Source: Bacillus tianshenii (GTDB lineage Bacteria; Bacillota; Bacilli; Bacillales; Bacillaceae_N). Taken from it: a stretch of 64,000 nt of DNA. Below, piece by piece: positions 9,924 through 18,186 of this stretch. The notes beneath the pieces were generated by a model that had not been told where the DNA came from, did not search any database, and saw nothing but the letters and a program-made list of their open reading frames with translations. The number at the start of each line of letters is the position of its first letter. Position 1 is the first letter of the stretch. Position numbers and translations under genes: made by a program. The stretch spans positions 3,228,115-3,292,114 of the forward strand of contig CP129018.1 of assembly GCA_020524525.2 (NCBI GenBank). The letters are read 5' to 3'.

Positions 9924-10026
9924 CTTCTATTATATAAGTTTTGAATGCAAGGCACAGCTTTGGACCTTTTTCTACCTATATATCTATAATAAATTTCTCT
10001 CAATAAATGCATATTGCTTTGCAGAA

Positions 10027-10053
10027 TGTTTCGTTTATCTATATGATGAAACA
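10027..10053. promoter_or_regulatory. Candidate operator upstream of MFS transporter
   Basis: Inverted repeat TGTTTC (10027-10032) / GAAACA (10048-10053) in the 233-bp space before the MFS gene. Binding protein unknown. Confidence 0.3.
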
Positions 10054-10119
10054 AGTAACGATTGCCCACAAAAGCTTTCATATTACATATAAAAAGATTT
10101 AGAAAGGAGGCACTGCCCT

Positions 10120-11523
10120 ATGCAGACCAATGAAACGGTTGATTTAGAACTTGATGCCGGGCAAAAGAAACGTCTTATTATCTTAATTTGTACGATTCTT
10201 GCCTTTTCAGTTATGAACGGTACGATGTTTAACGTAGCCATACCCGATATCTCAGATACTTTTCAATTAAAACCGTCAGAAGTTAGCTGGGTCATGACGG
10301 GCTATATCTTAATCTTTTCAATTGGTTCCTTAATGTACGGAAAGCTTGCAGATATCTATCCAATTCGTACATTGTTAACAATTGGAATTGCACTATTTTC
10401 TACCGGTGCTTTCATCGGCTTTCTTTCGCCTAACTATGGCACATTAGTTGTTGCACGTGTCTTACAAGCAATCGGAGGAGCAACGATTCCAGCGTTGTCT
10501 TTTTTGATCCCGGCACGTTTTTTACCTAAGGAAAGAGGGCGTGTCTTCGGAATTGTTTCTTCAACCGTCGCTTTCGCTTCTGGTATCGGGCCGATTCTCG
10601 GTGGCGTTGTAACAAGCCTGTTAAACTGGCGCTTTTTATTCTTACTATCAGTGGCTGCTTCATTTGCGATTCCATTATTCCGCAAATGGCTTCCACAAGA
10701 AGAGAAACGTGAAGGAAAGATTGATTATATCGGGGCTGCCTTATTAGCAATTGCTGTCGCGAATTTATTGTTTTTTATTACGACCTTTTTATGGTATACA
10801 GCAGTAACTTCTGCAGTATTTATGGGACTATTTGTATGGAGAACCATCTCAGTTGATGAACCATTTATTCAACCTGAAATTTTAAAAAATATACGCTATT
10901 CAACAACCGTGTTCACAAGCTTCTTAAGTATTGCTGTGTTATTTGGCTTAATCTTTGTGATTCCGATTATGCTAGCGGACTTATATGGATTCACAGCCTT
11001 CCAAATTGGATTGGTGTTATTTCCAGGAGCAATGACCTCTGCTTTTATTGGACAAGTTGGCGGGAAAATTATTGATGAAAAAGGCGGCGTTCCTGTCGTT
11101 AAAGCAGCTTTAATGTTAATTGGCACTGGAACTATTCTCATTTCAACCTTCGCAGGCGCTTCTGCATGGGTCATTGCAACGTGCTTGCTTATTTCATACC
11201 TTGGCTTTCCGCTTATCCAAAGCTCGACGGCAGATTTACTTTCATCTGTCTTACCCGACAAGCAAAACGGCGTTGGGATCGGTTTATTTAACTTATTAAA
11301 CTTTCTTGCTGGTGCGCTAAGCAGTGCTATCTTGGGAAAAGTTTTAGACTCCAAATCAGTGGAAATAAGCTTAAATCCGTTATCTGCTAGCGGAGAGAAT
11401 GTCATCTACAGCAATGTATTTCTCATTCTGACGACAATTGCCGTTATCGCTTTAACAACTTTTACGATTATGTTCATTAAAACCGAACGAAAACACAATC
11501 AAGTTCAAAATAACTTTTCTTAA
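10120..11523 (+). CDS. MFS drug efflux transporter, DHA2 (14-TM), Tet(L)/Tet(K)-like
   Basis: 467 aa, about 14 membrane segments. Proton-driven efflux. Shows the antiporter signature around GIGPILGGVV (motif C), motif A YGKLADIYPIRTL, and NGTMFNVAIPDI at TM1. The organisation matches Tet(L)/QacA-type drug:H+ antiporters, but substrate cannot be assigned and tetracycline resistance should not be assumed. AAAGGAGG lies 9 bp before ATG. It is a paralogue of the MFS gene at 33687-35036 (shared TMFNVA motif, GRPL and GP.GG loops) but lacks an adjacent regulator. Confidence 0.85.
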   Translation: MQTNETVDLELDAGQKKRLIILICTILAFSVMNGTMFNVAIPDISDTFQLKPSEVSWVMTGYILIFSIGSLMYGKLADIYPIRTLLTIGIALFSTGAFIGFLSPNYGTLVVARVLQAIGGATIPALSFLIPARFLPKERGRVFGIVSSTVAFASGIGPILGGVVTSLLNWRFLFLLSVAASFAIPLFRKWLPQEEKREGKIDYIGAALLAIAVANLLFFITTFLWYTAVTSAVFMGLFVWRTISVDEPFIQPEILKNIRYSTTVFTSFLSIAVLFGLIFVIPIMLADLYGFTAFQIGLVLFPGAMTSAFIGQVGGKIIDEKGGVPVVKAALMLIGTGTILISTFAGASAWVIATCLLISYLGFPLIQSSTADLLSSVLPDKQNGVGIGLFNLLNFLAGALSSAILGKVLDSKSVEISLNPLSASGENVIYSNVFLILTTIAVIALTTFTIMFIKTERKHNQVQNNFS

Positions 11524-11526
11524 AAG

Positions 11527-11566
11527 AAAGGGATTAACTCAAAGCTGGTTTTGAGTTAATCCCTTT
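11527..11566. terminator. Bidirectional terminator (MFS gene / ydaP)
   Basis: Perfect 16-base arms, AAAGGGATTAACTCAA (11527-11542) and its complement at 11551-11566, flanked by A-rich and T-rich tracts, between two convergent genes. Confidence 0.85.
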
Positions 11567-11570
11567 TTTA

Positions 11571-13292
11571 TTAAAACAAGCGTTTCATACTCTTTTTAAC
11601 AGACGGCAATTCAATTTTCCCATCTGCAAAATATTTTTTAATCATAAATTTTGTATAATTGGCCGCTTGAGAATATCCGATCTTACCTGGTAATGGCGGG
11701 ATTTCTTCGATTTCAACATCGATGATGACAGGCTTGCTTGTGAAGGAGGCTTTTTGGAAGGCTGAAACAAGCTCTTCATAATTATGTGCGCGGTAGCCTT
11801 CTCCACCACAGCTTTCTGCAAAGGCAGCAAAGTTCATACCACCTAGCTCTGTCACATATTCCAAGTGTCCCATCGCTTCCTGTTCATACTTAATCATTCC
11901 GATCTTTTCATTATTTAAGATAACGACGATGATTGGAAGCTTATATTTCACAGCCGTGATGAAATCCTGCATCACCATTGAAAACCCACCGTCTCCACAT
12001 ACTGCAACAACTTGTCGTTCAGGTTCAGCAATTTTCGCGGCAATCGCACCTGGAAGTCCACATCCCATCGTGGCCATTGAGCTTGAAATCACCATTTTAT
12101 GATGATCCATCTTAAAGTGACGTGCCATCCATACAGTTACATTCCCTACATCAACAGAAAGGATGGCATCTTTTTCAATTGTCTTTTGCAATTGATGAAT
12201 TACTTGCGGTCCTTGTAAAGGTGCCTCTTGTCTTTCTTCCTGTATTGTCAGTTCATGATTCCATTCCTGCATCTTTTCTTGATACTTCTCAAGGAATGAG
12301 CGATCTCGTTTACGACTAATTCGGCCGTTTATCCAATGTAATGTCTGCTTCGCATCACCAACGAGCCCGAGATCAATCGGGTAGCGCTTCCCAATTTGAG
12401 TCGGGTCTAAGTCAATTTGCACAGCTCTTGCTTCTTTCGGCAGAAATTCTCGGTATGGAAAGGACGTACCTACCATTATAAGTAAGTCTGTTTCTTGCAT
12501 GGCATGATAAGAAGGCTTCGTACCAATTTGTCCTAGGTGCCCTAAGCAAGATGGATGAGTATCTGGAATAGCTCCTTTACCCGGCAAGGATACAATAACT
12601 GGAGCTCCCGTTACCTCTGTCAGCTCTAATAGTTCTTCACGTGCTTTTAATGCGCCTTTTCCGGCAAGAATAACTGGCCTGTCTGCTGCATCAATCATTT
12701 CCACTGCTTTCTCTAAGTCTGATGCAGCCGGTGATAGGTTGATTTTTGGCTTAACAGACGACGTTAGTGGAACTTCAACTTTCATTTCCCGCGCAATAAT
12801 ATCATCAGGCAAAATAAGCACTGAGACACCTTTCTTCGCATATGCTGTCCGAATCGCTTGGTTCATTAAGTCAGGTAGCTGCTCTTCTGATACAACTCGT
12901 TTCTTATACACAGCTACATCGTCAAACATTCGTTCAAGGTTTATCTCCTGAAAGGCATCTGTACCAATCAAGTTACTGTCAACTTGACCTACCAGCACTA
13001 ACACAGGTGCACCATCCGCTTTCGCATCATACAGGCCGTTCATAAGATGAACAGCACCAGGACCTGCAATCGACAGACACACACCAAGCCTACCTGTCAG
13101 CTTTCCATATGAAGCAGCAGCAAGCGCCCCGACTTCTTCATGCCTTACTTGAATAAAATTAATATCATCTTTTGCTTTGCGTAAGTCTTCAATTAACTCA
13201 TTAATCGAATCACCGGGTAGTCCATATACGTGATCTACGCCCCATTCTTTCAATCGATCTACTACAATTTCTCCTGTTCGCTTATTAAACAA
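11571..13292 (-). CDS. ydaP: Thiamine pyrophosphate-dependent pyruvate oxidase-like enzyme (YdaP)
   Basis: 573 aa, three-domain TPP enzyme. N-terminal Pyr domain with the catalytic Glu in QVRHEEVGALAA, middle FAD/DHS-like domain, C-terminal PP domain with GDGGFSMVMQDF and NNEKIGM (GDG...NN motif). Close in character to B. subtilis YdaP, a general-stress pyruvate oxidase forming acetate and CO2 from pyruvate. TTG start with AGGAGG eight bases upstream. Expected sigma-B control was not identifiable in the 155 bp upstream. Confidence 0.88.
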   Translation of the reverse strand: MFNKRTGEIVVDRLKEWGVDHVYGLPGDSINELIEDLRKAKDDINFIQVRHEEVGALAAASYGKLTGRLGVCLSIAGPGAVHLMNGLYDAKADGAPVLVLVGQVDSNLIGTDAFQEINLERMFDDVAVYKKRVVSEEQLPDLMNQAIRTAYAKKGVSVLILPDDIIAREMKVEVPLTSSVKPKINLSPAASDLEKAVEMIDAADRPVILAGKGALKAREELLELTEVTGAPVIVSLPGKGAIPDTHPSCLGHLGQIGTKPSYHAMQETDLLIMVGTSFPYREFLPKEARAVQIDLDPTQIGKRYPIDLGLVGDAKQTLHWINGRISRKRDRSFLEKYQEKMQEWNHELTIQEERQEAPLQGPQVIHQLQKTIEKDAILSVDVGNVTVWMARHFKMDHHKMVISSSMATMGCGLPGAIAAKIAEPERQVVAVCGDGGFSMVMQDFITAVKYKLPIIVVILNNEKIGMIKYEQEAMGHLEYVTELGGMNFAAFAESCGGEGYRAHNYEELVSAFQKASFTSKPVIIDVEIEEIPPLPGKIGYSQAANYTKFMIKKYFADGKIELPSVKKSMKRLF

Positions 13293-13409
13293 AGGAAGAC
13301 CTCCTATGTGATAGATTCGTTATGTATGTCATTCCCTTCCCACCACAATAAAAACGAGCAATTCCTCATAAGTCAAAAAAGTAGCTAAATAGTCCCTTCT
13401 CTTCAAAAA

Positions 13410-13439
13410 AAGCCCTCTTCCTACACCGGAAAAGGGCTT
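13410..13439 (-). terminator. Terminator after cation antiporter gene
   Basis: AAGCCCTTTTCC and GGAAGAGGGCTT arms (minus strand), one mismatch, followed on the minus strand by seven T. Confidence 0.75.
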
Positions 13440-13447
13440 CATCATGA

Positions 13448-15301
13448 TTAATTAGCTTCTGACGATTGTCGTCGTTGCTCTTCTAATCGTTCATTTATTT
13501 TCTTGTATTCTTTACTTGGTGGCATTAGGCTTACAATCACATCACCTGGTTCACCTTTTATATCAATTTCCTGCGTGAAAAATTGTATTTTACCAGATTC
13601 CTTCTTAATAAATAACAAGGTTGTTTGCGGTCCGCAATCAGCTAAATAATCTTTGAACCTGTACTTCCCTGTTAGATTTGTTTTGCGAAAGATAAACCCG
13701 CTTTCAATTCGCTTATTAAGCTCTTCCCATGAGGAGTCTTTATTAAAGAGAATTCTCCCACCAATTGTATAAACAAGGTCCTCAAGATCATCGCCGTGTT
13801 CATTACGCAGACTTAATTGAAATAAGTTGTTGCGCCCGAAAGAAGGAACAAAAGTCGTACAGACAAGCGCATTGTATGAATCAAGCTCTGTAGCAGAGAT
13901 AATATACTCATATGGGGTCATATCTAGATGATACTCAGTTTGCTCTGATAAAATCTCTCCACGGTATGAAGGTAGACCAGCTTTTCGAGCTGGAAGAAGC
14001 CGTTGCCATGAAGAATCAGAAATCAGCACTGGGATTTTCATTTCTTGCAGCACCTTAGCTAACCCTGTACTGAAGCTACTTCCCCCTACAATAATAACGC
14101 CTGGTTGTTCATCATTCGCAAGTCCAAGCTTCTTCGCAATAATACTAATTGAAAAGCCATGGGCGCATACTGTTGCAAATACAAGAGCAAATGTAAGTGA
14201 CATAAGAATTGAAGCATCTTCAAATCCTGAACCGAGCAAGGCACTGGCAAAGTACCCCGCCACAGTGAGCGCCACAATCCCCCGGGGCGCAATCCAGCCA
14301 ATCAACACTTTTTCTTTGAAGGTCAAATCTGTGCCAATCGTCGATATAAATACGGATAATGGACGTACAACAAATAGCATCAGCAACACAAAAGCAATAA
14401 TTTCCCAATGAAAAATTTCAAGCAATGTCTTTTGCGTCAATGAAGCCGTCAACATGACAAAAATTGCCGAAATAAGCAAAACGGAAATGTTTTCTTTGAA
14501 ATGACGCATATCACCAATTGAAGCAATATGCATATTAGCAAGTGTCATTCCCATCGCAGTTACTGCAAGCAGCCCAGTTTCATGTGCTACTTCATCGGCA
14601 GCAGTAAAACAAATAATAACAACTGTAAAAACAACAGGTGATTTCAAGTACTCCGGCACATAGCCTTTTTCAAACATCATGCCTATGCCTTTACCCAAAG
14701 CATAACCTAAGATAATTGCAAATAATGAAGCAAGGAAGAAAAGAAAGAGACTGCTTATTTTTTCTTCTTCAAGCACTAAAAACTTAATAATTTCATATGC
14801 AAAAACAGCAAGCAAAGCGCCGAATGGATCAACAATGATTCCTTCCCACTTTAAAATTTTTGCTGGACGAGGCTTCAGCTTTGCTTGTCGTAATAAAGGC
14901 AAAATAACAGTTGGACCTGTTACAATAAACAATCCACCAATGACAAAAGCCACAGCCCAGGATAGTCCGGCAACATAATGAGCAGCCAATGATCCAAGCA
15001 GCCATGCCAGCGTTGCACCAAAGGTAACAATTCGAAATACAGGACGACCTAAGCCACGCACTTCCTTCATATCAAGGTTCAAACTGCCCTCAAATAAAAT
15101 AATCGCAACAGCAACCGAAATAATCGGTTTAAATAAATCTCCAAAGTCTTCTTTTGGATTAATAATTCCAAGAATCGGCCCGGCAAGAAGACCGGCTATG
15201 GACATGACAACAATGGCAGGCATACGAAAACGCCAAGCAAGCCACTGTGATCCAACACCAAGGGTTCCAATGACCATAAAGTTAAATAGCATTGAATCCA
15301 T
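13448..15301 (-). CDS. CPA1-family Na+(K+)/H+ antiporter with C-terminal RCK/TrkA-like domain
   Basis: 617 aa: twelve to thirteen membrane segments in residues 1-390, including the ion-site region WEGIIVDPFGALLA with the conserved Asp and the FIVTGPTVILPLL segment, then a cytoplasmic Rossmann-like region (GVIIVGGSSFSTGLAKVL, about 400) and an RCK-C-like tail. Exchanges Na+ or K+ for protons, serving pH and ion homeostasis. The regulatory tail suggests nucleotide or c-di-AMP gating, by analogy with other Bacillus antiporters. ATG follows AAAGGGGG. Single-gene unit. Confidence 0.87.
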   Translation of the reverse strand: MDSMLFNFMVIGTLGVGSQWLAWRFRMPAIVVMSIAGLLAGPILGIINPKEDFGDLFKPIISVAVAIILFEGSLNLDMKEVRGLGRPVFRIVTFGATLAWLLGSLAAHYVAGLSWAVAFVIGGLFIVTGPTVILPLLRQAKLKPRPAKILKWEGIIVDPFGALLAVFAYEIIKFLVLEEEKISSLFLFFLASLFAIILGYALGKGIGMMFEKGYVPEYLKSPVVFTVVIICFTAADEVAHETGLLAVTAMGMTLANMHIASIGDMRHFKENISVLLISAIFVMLTASLTQKTLLEIFHWEIIAFVLLMLFVVRPLSVFISTIGTDLTFKEKVLIGWIAPRGIVALTVAGYFASALLGSGFEDASILMSLTFALVFATVCAHGFSISIIAKKLGLANDEQPGVIIVGGSSFSTGLAKVLQEMKIPVLISDSSWQRLLPARKAGLPSYRGEILSEQTEYHLDMTPYEYIISATELDSYNALVCTTFVPSFGRNNLFQLSLRNEHGDDLEDLVYTIGGRILFNKDSSWEELNKRIESGFIFRKTNLTGKYRFKDYLADCGPQTTLLFIKKESGKIQFFTQEIDIKGEPGDVIVSLMPPSKEYKKINERLEEQRRQSSEAN

Positions 15302-15501
15302 TCATATCCCCCCTTTATATCGCAACATCTCTTATTGAGATATCTTCTATTATCTTTCTTTACCATTCCATTTTTTACACACTCACAAACCATTTCCCCA
15401 AAAAGTTTTTATTTTTTATACAATGATTATATATGTATTATACAAAACCTATGTTAAACAAATAATTATCCTGTGTCGATCAACTTGTTTCGAAACCACT
15501 A

Positions 15502-15532
15502 AAAAAATACACCCACTTTATTTAGTGAGTGT
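15502..15532 (-). terminator. Terminator after alkylguanine methyltransferase gene
   Basis: ACACTCACT/AGTGGGTGT stem on the minus strand followed by ATTTTTTT. Confidence 0.6.
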
Positions 15533-15545
15533 TTCATTTCTATGG

Positions 15546-16007
15546 TTATATACTTTTTTCGTGTTCCAGCAACCATTTCTTACGGTCAAGGCCCCCGGCA
15601 TATCCTGTTAATGTTCCGTTAGCACCAATAACACGATGACACGGAATAATGATACTGATTAAGTTTTTACTGTTTGCATTTCCTACTGCCCTGACAGCTT
15701 TCTCATTTCCTATATTTGTCGCAAGCTTCTTATAGGACCATACTTCTCCATAAGGAATATCTCTTAACCCATTCCACACTTTCTTTTGGAAATCTGTACC
15801 GTCCAAAGCAACTTCTAAATCAAAGGTCTTCCGTTCAGCACGAAAATATTCTTGAAGCTGTTGATAGGCATTCTCCAAAATAAGCGGAGGATTTGCAGCT
15901 GAACTTTGCTTCTTTTCTACAAAGTCTACAGATAAAAGAACACTCTCATTCGTACAAATTTCAATTAACCCGATTGGAGAATGTTGATAAGCGTAATATT
16001 TCTTCAT
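15546..16007 (-). CDS. ogt: Methylated-DNA-[protein]-cysteine S-methyltransferase
   Basis: 153 aa. Repairs O6-alkylguanine by irreversible transfer to the active Cys in PCHRVIG, preceded by the DNA-binding GNANSKN region and followed by GYAGGLDRKKWLL. The frame is open 11 codons further (16040), but ATG 16007 has a GAGGGGG site seven bases upstream and starts the family-typical MKKYYAYQHSPIG. No Ada-type regulatory domain, so the Ogt class. Confidence 0.92.
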   Translation of the reverse strand: MKKYYAYQHSPIGLIEICTNESVLLSVDFVEKKQSSAANPPLILENAYQQLQEYFRAERKTFDLEVALDGTDFQKKVWNGLRDIPYGEVWSYKKLATNIGNEKAVRAVGNANSKNLISIIIPCHRVIGANGTLTGYAGGLDRKKWLLEHEKSI

Positions 16008-16100
16008 ATTGTGCCCCCTCACACATGCAACTCTCTTCATTATATAAAAAGACAGAAAAAACCCAAGTCATGCATCATAGCAAGACTTGGATCTGATCTC

Positions 16101-17213
16101 TTATTCTTCTGTTACCTCTTCATCTTCTACAATGACAACACTGCTTGTTTCTGGCTCCCATTCAACCTTTGCTCCAAATGCTTCACTAATAAAACGTAAT
16201 GGTACTACTGTTCGCTGATTCAAAATATCAGCAGGAGCATCAAGGTTAACTTCTTCACCATTCACATATGCTTTCTTTACCCCAATAACAAGCTTTATTT
16301 CAATACCGTCTTTCATGACATACACAGCTCTTTCTTCTTCATTCCATTTTACATCTGCATCTAAAGATTCTGAAATGGCACGGAACGGCACTAATGTACG
16401 GCCTTCTTTAATAACAGGAGGTACATCAAAGTTTGGTTGTTTTCCGTTAACGAATGCCTTAATGCCCTTATGGCCTTTTTTCTCCATTAATTTTGCGAGT
16501 TTCTTATATCGATCCAGGTTCTCTAAATCTTCTTCTACTGCTTCTTGTTGAGCCTTAACTGCTTCATCTAATTCGCCTGCTTCTTCATAAAATTCCGCAA
16601 CTGATTCTAGCAGTTCTTCCTTCGCTTCCGTTTCTTCCTTCATTGCCTCAATTTCTTTGCGTAATTGTTCAGCATACAATTTAAGCTCTTCTTTGTTTTC
16701 TTTAAATTGCTTTTTAATTAATTCACGTTCTTGTTTAATTTGTTCTTTAAGAGCCTTTTCAGCCTCTTTCTTCTGTTCGTGAAGTTGTTTCTTTTCTTCT
16801 TTCAATTTTTCAAGCTCTTCTTTGTTTTCATCTTCTTTCTCTACTTCATCATCGGCTTCTTCTTCATCTTCCTTCTCTACTTCATCATCAGCTTCTTCTT
16901 CATCTTCCTTCTCTACTTCATCATCGGCTTCTTCTTCATCCTCCTTCTCTACTTCATCGTCGGCTTCTTCTTCATCTTCCTTCTCTACTTCATCATCGGC
17001 TTCTTCTTCATCCTCTTCCTTCTCTATTTCATCATCGGCTTTCTCTTCATCCTCTTTGTCTTCTCTGTCTTTTTGATCTCGATCTTCATGCTTTTCTTTA
17101 TCTTTTTTGGCGATTAAGTTCTCGTCATTCAAATCTAACGCATAATCTGCACTTGCAACCCCTGGAGATACAGCTAACAACAAAGCTAACGTCAGTAAGA
17201 TATACTTCTTCAT
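16101..17213 (-). CDS. Exported acidic-repeat, coiled-coil and stalk-domain protein under c-di-GMP riboswitch
   Basis: 370 aa. Signal peptide (residues 1-22, cleavage after VASA), then a very acidic Asp/Glu/Lys region with six copies of the 12-residue unit EEEADDEVEKED (about 57-128), a long Lys/Glu coiled coil (about 130-225), and a C-terminal pair of copper amine oxidase N-terminal-like 'stalk' modules (FVNGKQPNFDVPPVI...TLVPFRAISESL and YVNGEEVNLDAPADI...TVVPLRFISEAF). Such modules occur in cell-surface proteins. The leader carries a c-di-GMP-I riboswitch, so a biofilm, wall or motility-switch role is likely. No sortase motif or transmembrane anchor is seen. Function otherwise unknown. Confidence 0.85.
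   Translation of the reverse strand: MKKYILLTLALLLAVSPGVASADYALDLNDENLIAKKDKEKHEDRDQKDREDKEDEEKADDEIEKEEDEEEADDEVEKEDEEEADDEVEKEDEEEADDEVEKEDEEEADDEVEKEDEEEADDEVEKEDENKEELEKLKEEKKQLHEQKKEAEKALKEQIKQERELIKKQFKENKEELKLYAEQLRKEIEAMKEETEAKEELLESVAEFYEEAGELDEAVKAQQEAVEEDLENLDRYKKLAKLMEKKGHKGIKAFVNGKQPNFDVPPVIKEGRTLVPFRAISESLDADVKWNEEERAVYVMKDGIEIKLVIGVKKAYVNGEEVNLDAPADILNQRTVVPLRFISEAFGAKVEWEPETSSVVIVEDEEVTEE
16827..17045 (-). repeat. In-frame tandem 36-bp repeats in the acidic protein gene
   Basis: Five close 36-bp copies plus one diverged copy, each coding EEADDEVEKEDE; copies differ by only a few silent bases (e.g. cct/ctt, gtc/atc), indicating recent expansion by slippage or recombination. 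Confidence 0.9.
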
Positions 17214-17255
17214 ATGATGTTCCCCTCTCTGATTGTGTTTTTTTAATGCAAAATA

Positions 17256-17308
17256 GACTTATCCTTCCCGAATAAGCCTGTTTAACCTTGTATCGAAGGT
17301 TTATTCGG
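17256..17308 (-). promoter_or_regulatory. Candidate expression platform of the c-di-GMP riboswitch
   Basis: On the minus strand CCGAATAA (17308-17301) can pair with TTATTCGG (17275-17268); the alternative is a GGCTTAT/ATAAGTC hairpin (17278-17256) followed by TATTTT. The first arm overlaps the 3' side of riboswitch helix P1, giving mutually exclusive folds. The direction of the switch is inferred, not shown. Confidence 0.5.
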
Positions 17309-17381
17309 CAGCTGGCTGGCATATCGTAAGAGTTAGCCCCTATAGCTTTGCGTCGCCACCTTTCGATGGGTTTGCCATTAT
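17305..17381 (-). ncRNA. Cyclic di-GMP-I (GEMM-I) riboswitch
   Basis: Minus-strand leader shows the class hallmarks in order: GGCAAACC with GAAA, then GACGCAAAGC (17354-17345), a GGGGCTAA segment, and ATGCCAGCCAGCTGCC closing P1 with GGCA. This agrees with the GEMM-I consensus for the P1a/P1b helices and the ligand-binding core. It lies about 90 nt before the exported acidic protein's start codon. Confidence 0.93.
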
Positions 17382-17387
17382 CATCTA

Positions 17388-17416
17388 TTTATAGATATTT
17401 TAATATGAACTGATAA
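17388..17416 (-). promoter_or_regulatory. Sigma-A-like promoter for the riboswitch transcript
   Basis: Minus strand: TTATCA (17416-17411), 17-bp spacer, TATAAA (17393-17388), placing the start a few bases before the GGCAAACC of the riboswitch. Confidence 0.55.
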
Positions 17417-17451
17417 ATAATTCATGGTCATTAAGTCCTGTTTAAGTGACA

Positions 17452-17490
17452 AAAAAAGCACCACCCCTTAAAAATAAGAGTGCTGCTTTC
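17452..17490 (-). terminator. Terminator after thioesterase gene
   Basis: Imperfect AAAGCAGCACTCTTA stem with a complementary GGTGGTGCTTT arm, followed by a seven-T run on the minus strand. Confidence 0.6.
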
Positions 17491-17494
17491 AATA

Positions 17495-18013
17495 TTATCT
17501 TTTATCCCAAGGTAGGCTCGCTCCAAAGCGGCTTGCAAGCTCTTTGGAATTGTCTCTGCGTTGCTTACGATGTTCTGCCCTAGCTTCCCCACCATCAAAT
17601 AGCCACTTTTCCTCCTCTGTTTCAGGATATACAGGCGGGACAGGTATAGGTTTATTATCTTCATCAACCGCCACCATTGTTAAAAATGCCGTTGTACATA
17701 CTCGCCGCTCTCCAGTAAGAAGGTGTTCAGTAACAGCCTTCACAAACACTTCCATTGATGTATTATGTGTCCACGTCACAAATGCCTCGAGGCAAATTGC
17801 ATCTCCTTCATACACTGGCTGTAAAAAATCAACGGAATCAGTTGAAGCCGTAACAACACTACTTCTGGCATGGCGAGTGGCAGCAATCGCACCGATATCA
17901 TCAATATACGCCATTAATTTTCCCCCGAATAATGTCCCATGATTATTTGTATCAGGAGGAAGCACATGTGAATTCTTAATTGATAATGAAGCCCGACAAG
18001 GTTTTGCTTCCAT
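17495..18013 (-). CDS. ykhA: Hotdog-fold acyl-CoA thioesterase, YkhA-like
   Basis: 172 aa. Hydrolyses acyl-CoA. Seen: the hotdog signature NHGTLFGGKLMAYIDDIGAIAA with the catalytic-region Asp, and DSVDFLQPVYEGDAI. Length and C-terminal tail (Lys/Arg-rich after the domain) agree with YkhA of B. subtilis. ATG follows a GAGGAATT site. Single gene. Confidence 0.88.
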   Translation of the reverse strand: MEAKPCRASLSIKNSHVLPPDTNNHGTLFGGKLMAYIDDIGAIAATRHARSSVVTASTDSVDFLQPVYEGDAICLEAFVTWTHNTSMEVFVKAVTEHLLTGERRVCTTAFLTMVAVDEDNKPIPVPPVYPETEEEKWLFDGGEARAEHRKQRRDNSKELASRFGASLPWDKR

Positions 18014-18186
18014 ATTTCAATTCCTCACTTTCATGATCGTACATAGCTTTTATACTTAGTTTATCATAGTTAAAACATTGTTATCCTATTAGACAACTAC
18101 TTATAACAACTCACTTATTTCCTTCTTTATGTACCCTTTTTGTACCACTCGCATACCTTATTAAAAAATAAGGTGTGTGTAATATT

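Noticed and set aside
16827-17045. Regular 36-bp repeats that could suggest a CRISPR array
   Set aside because: Units are contiguous without unique spacers and encode an in-frame peptide repeat.
16731-17117. Long plus-strand frames opposite the acidic protein (Phe-rich and Ser-rich)
   Set aside because: They are antisense to the repetitive Glu/Asp/Lys codons; low complexity and no ribosome site. The exported protein on the minus strand has a signal peptide and domains.
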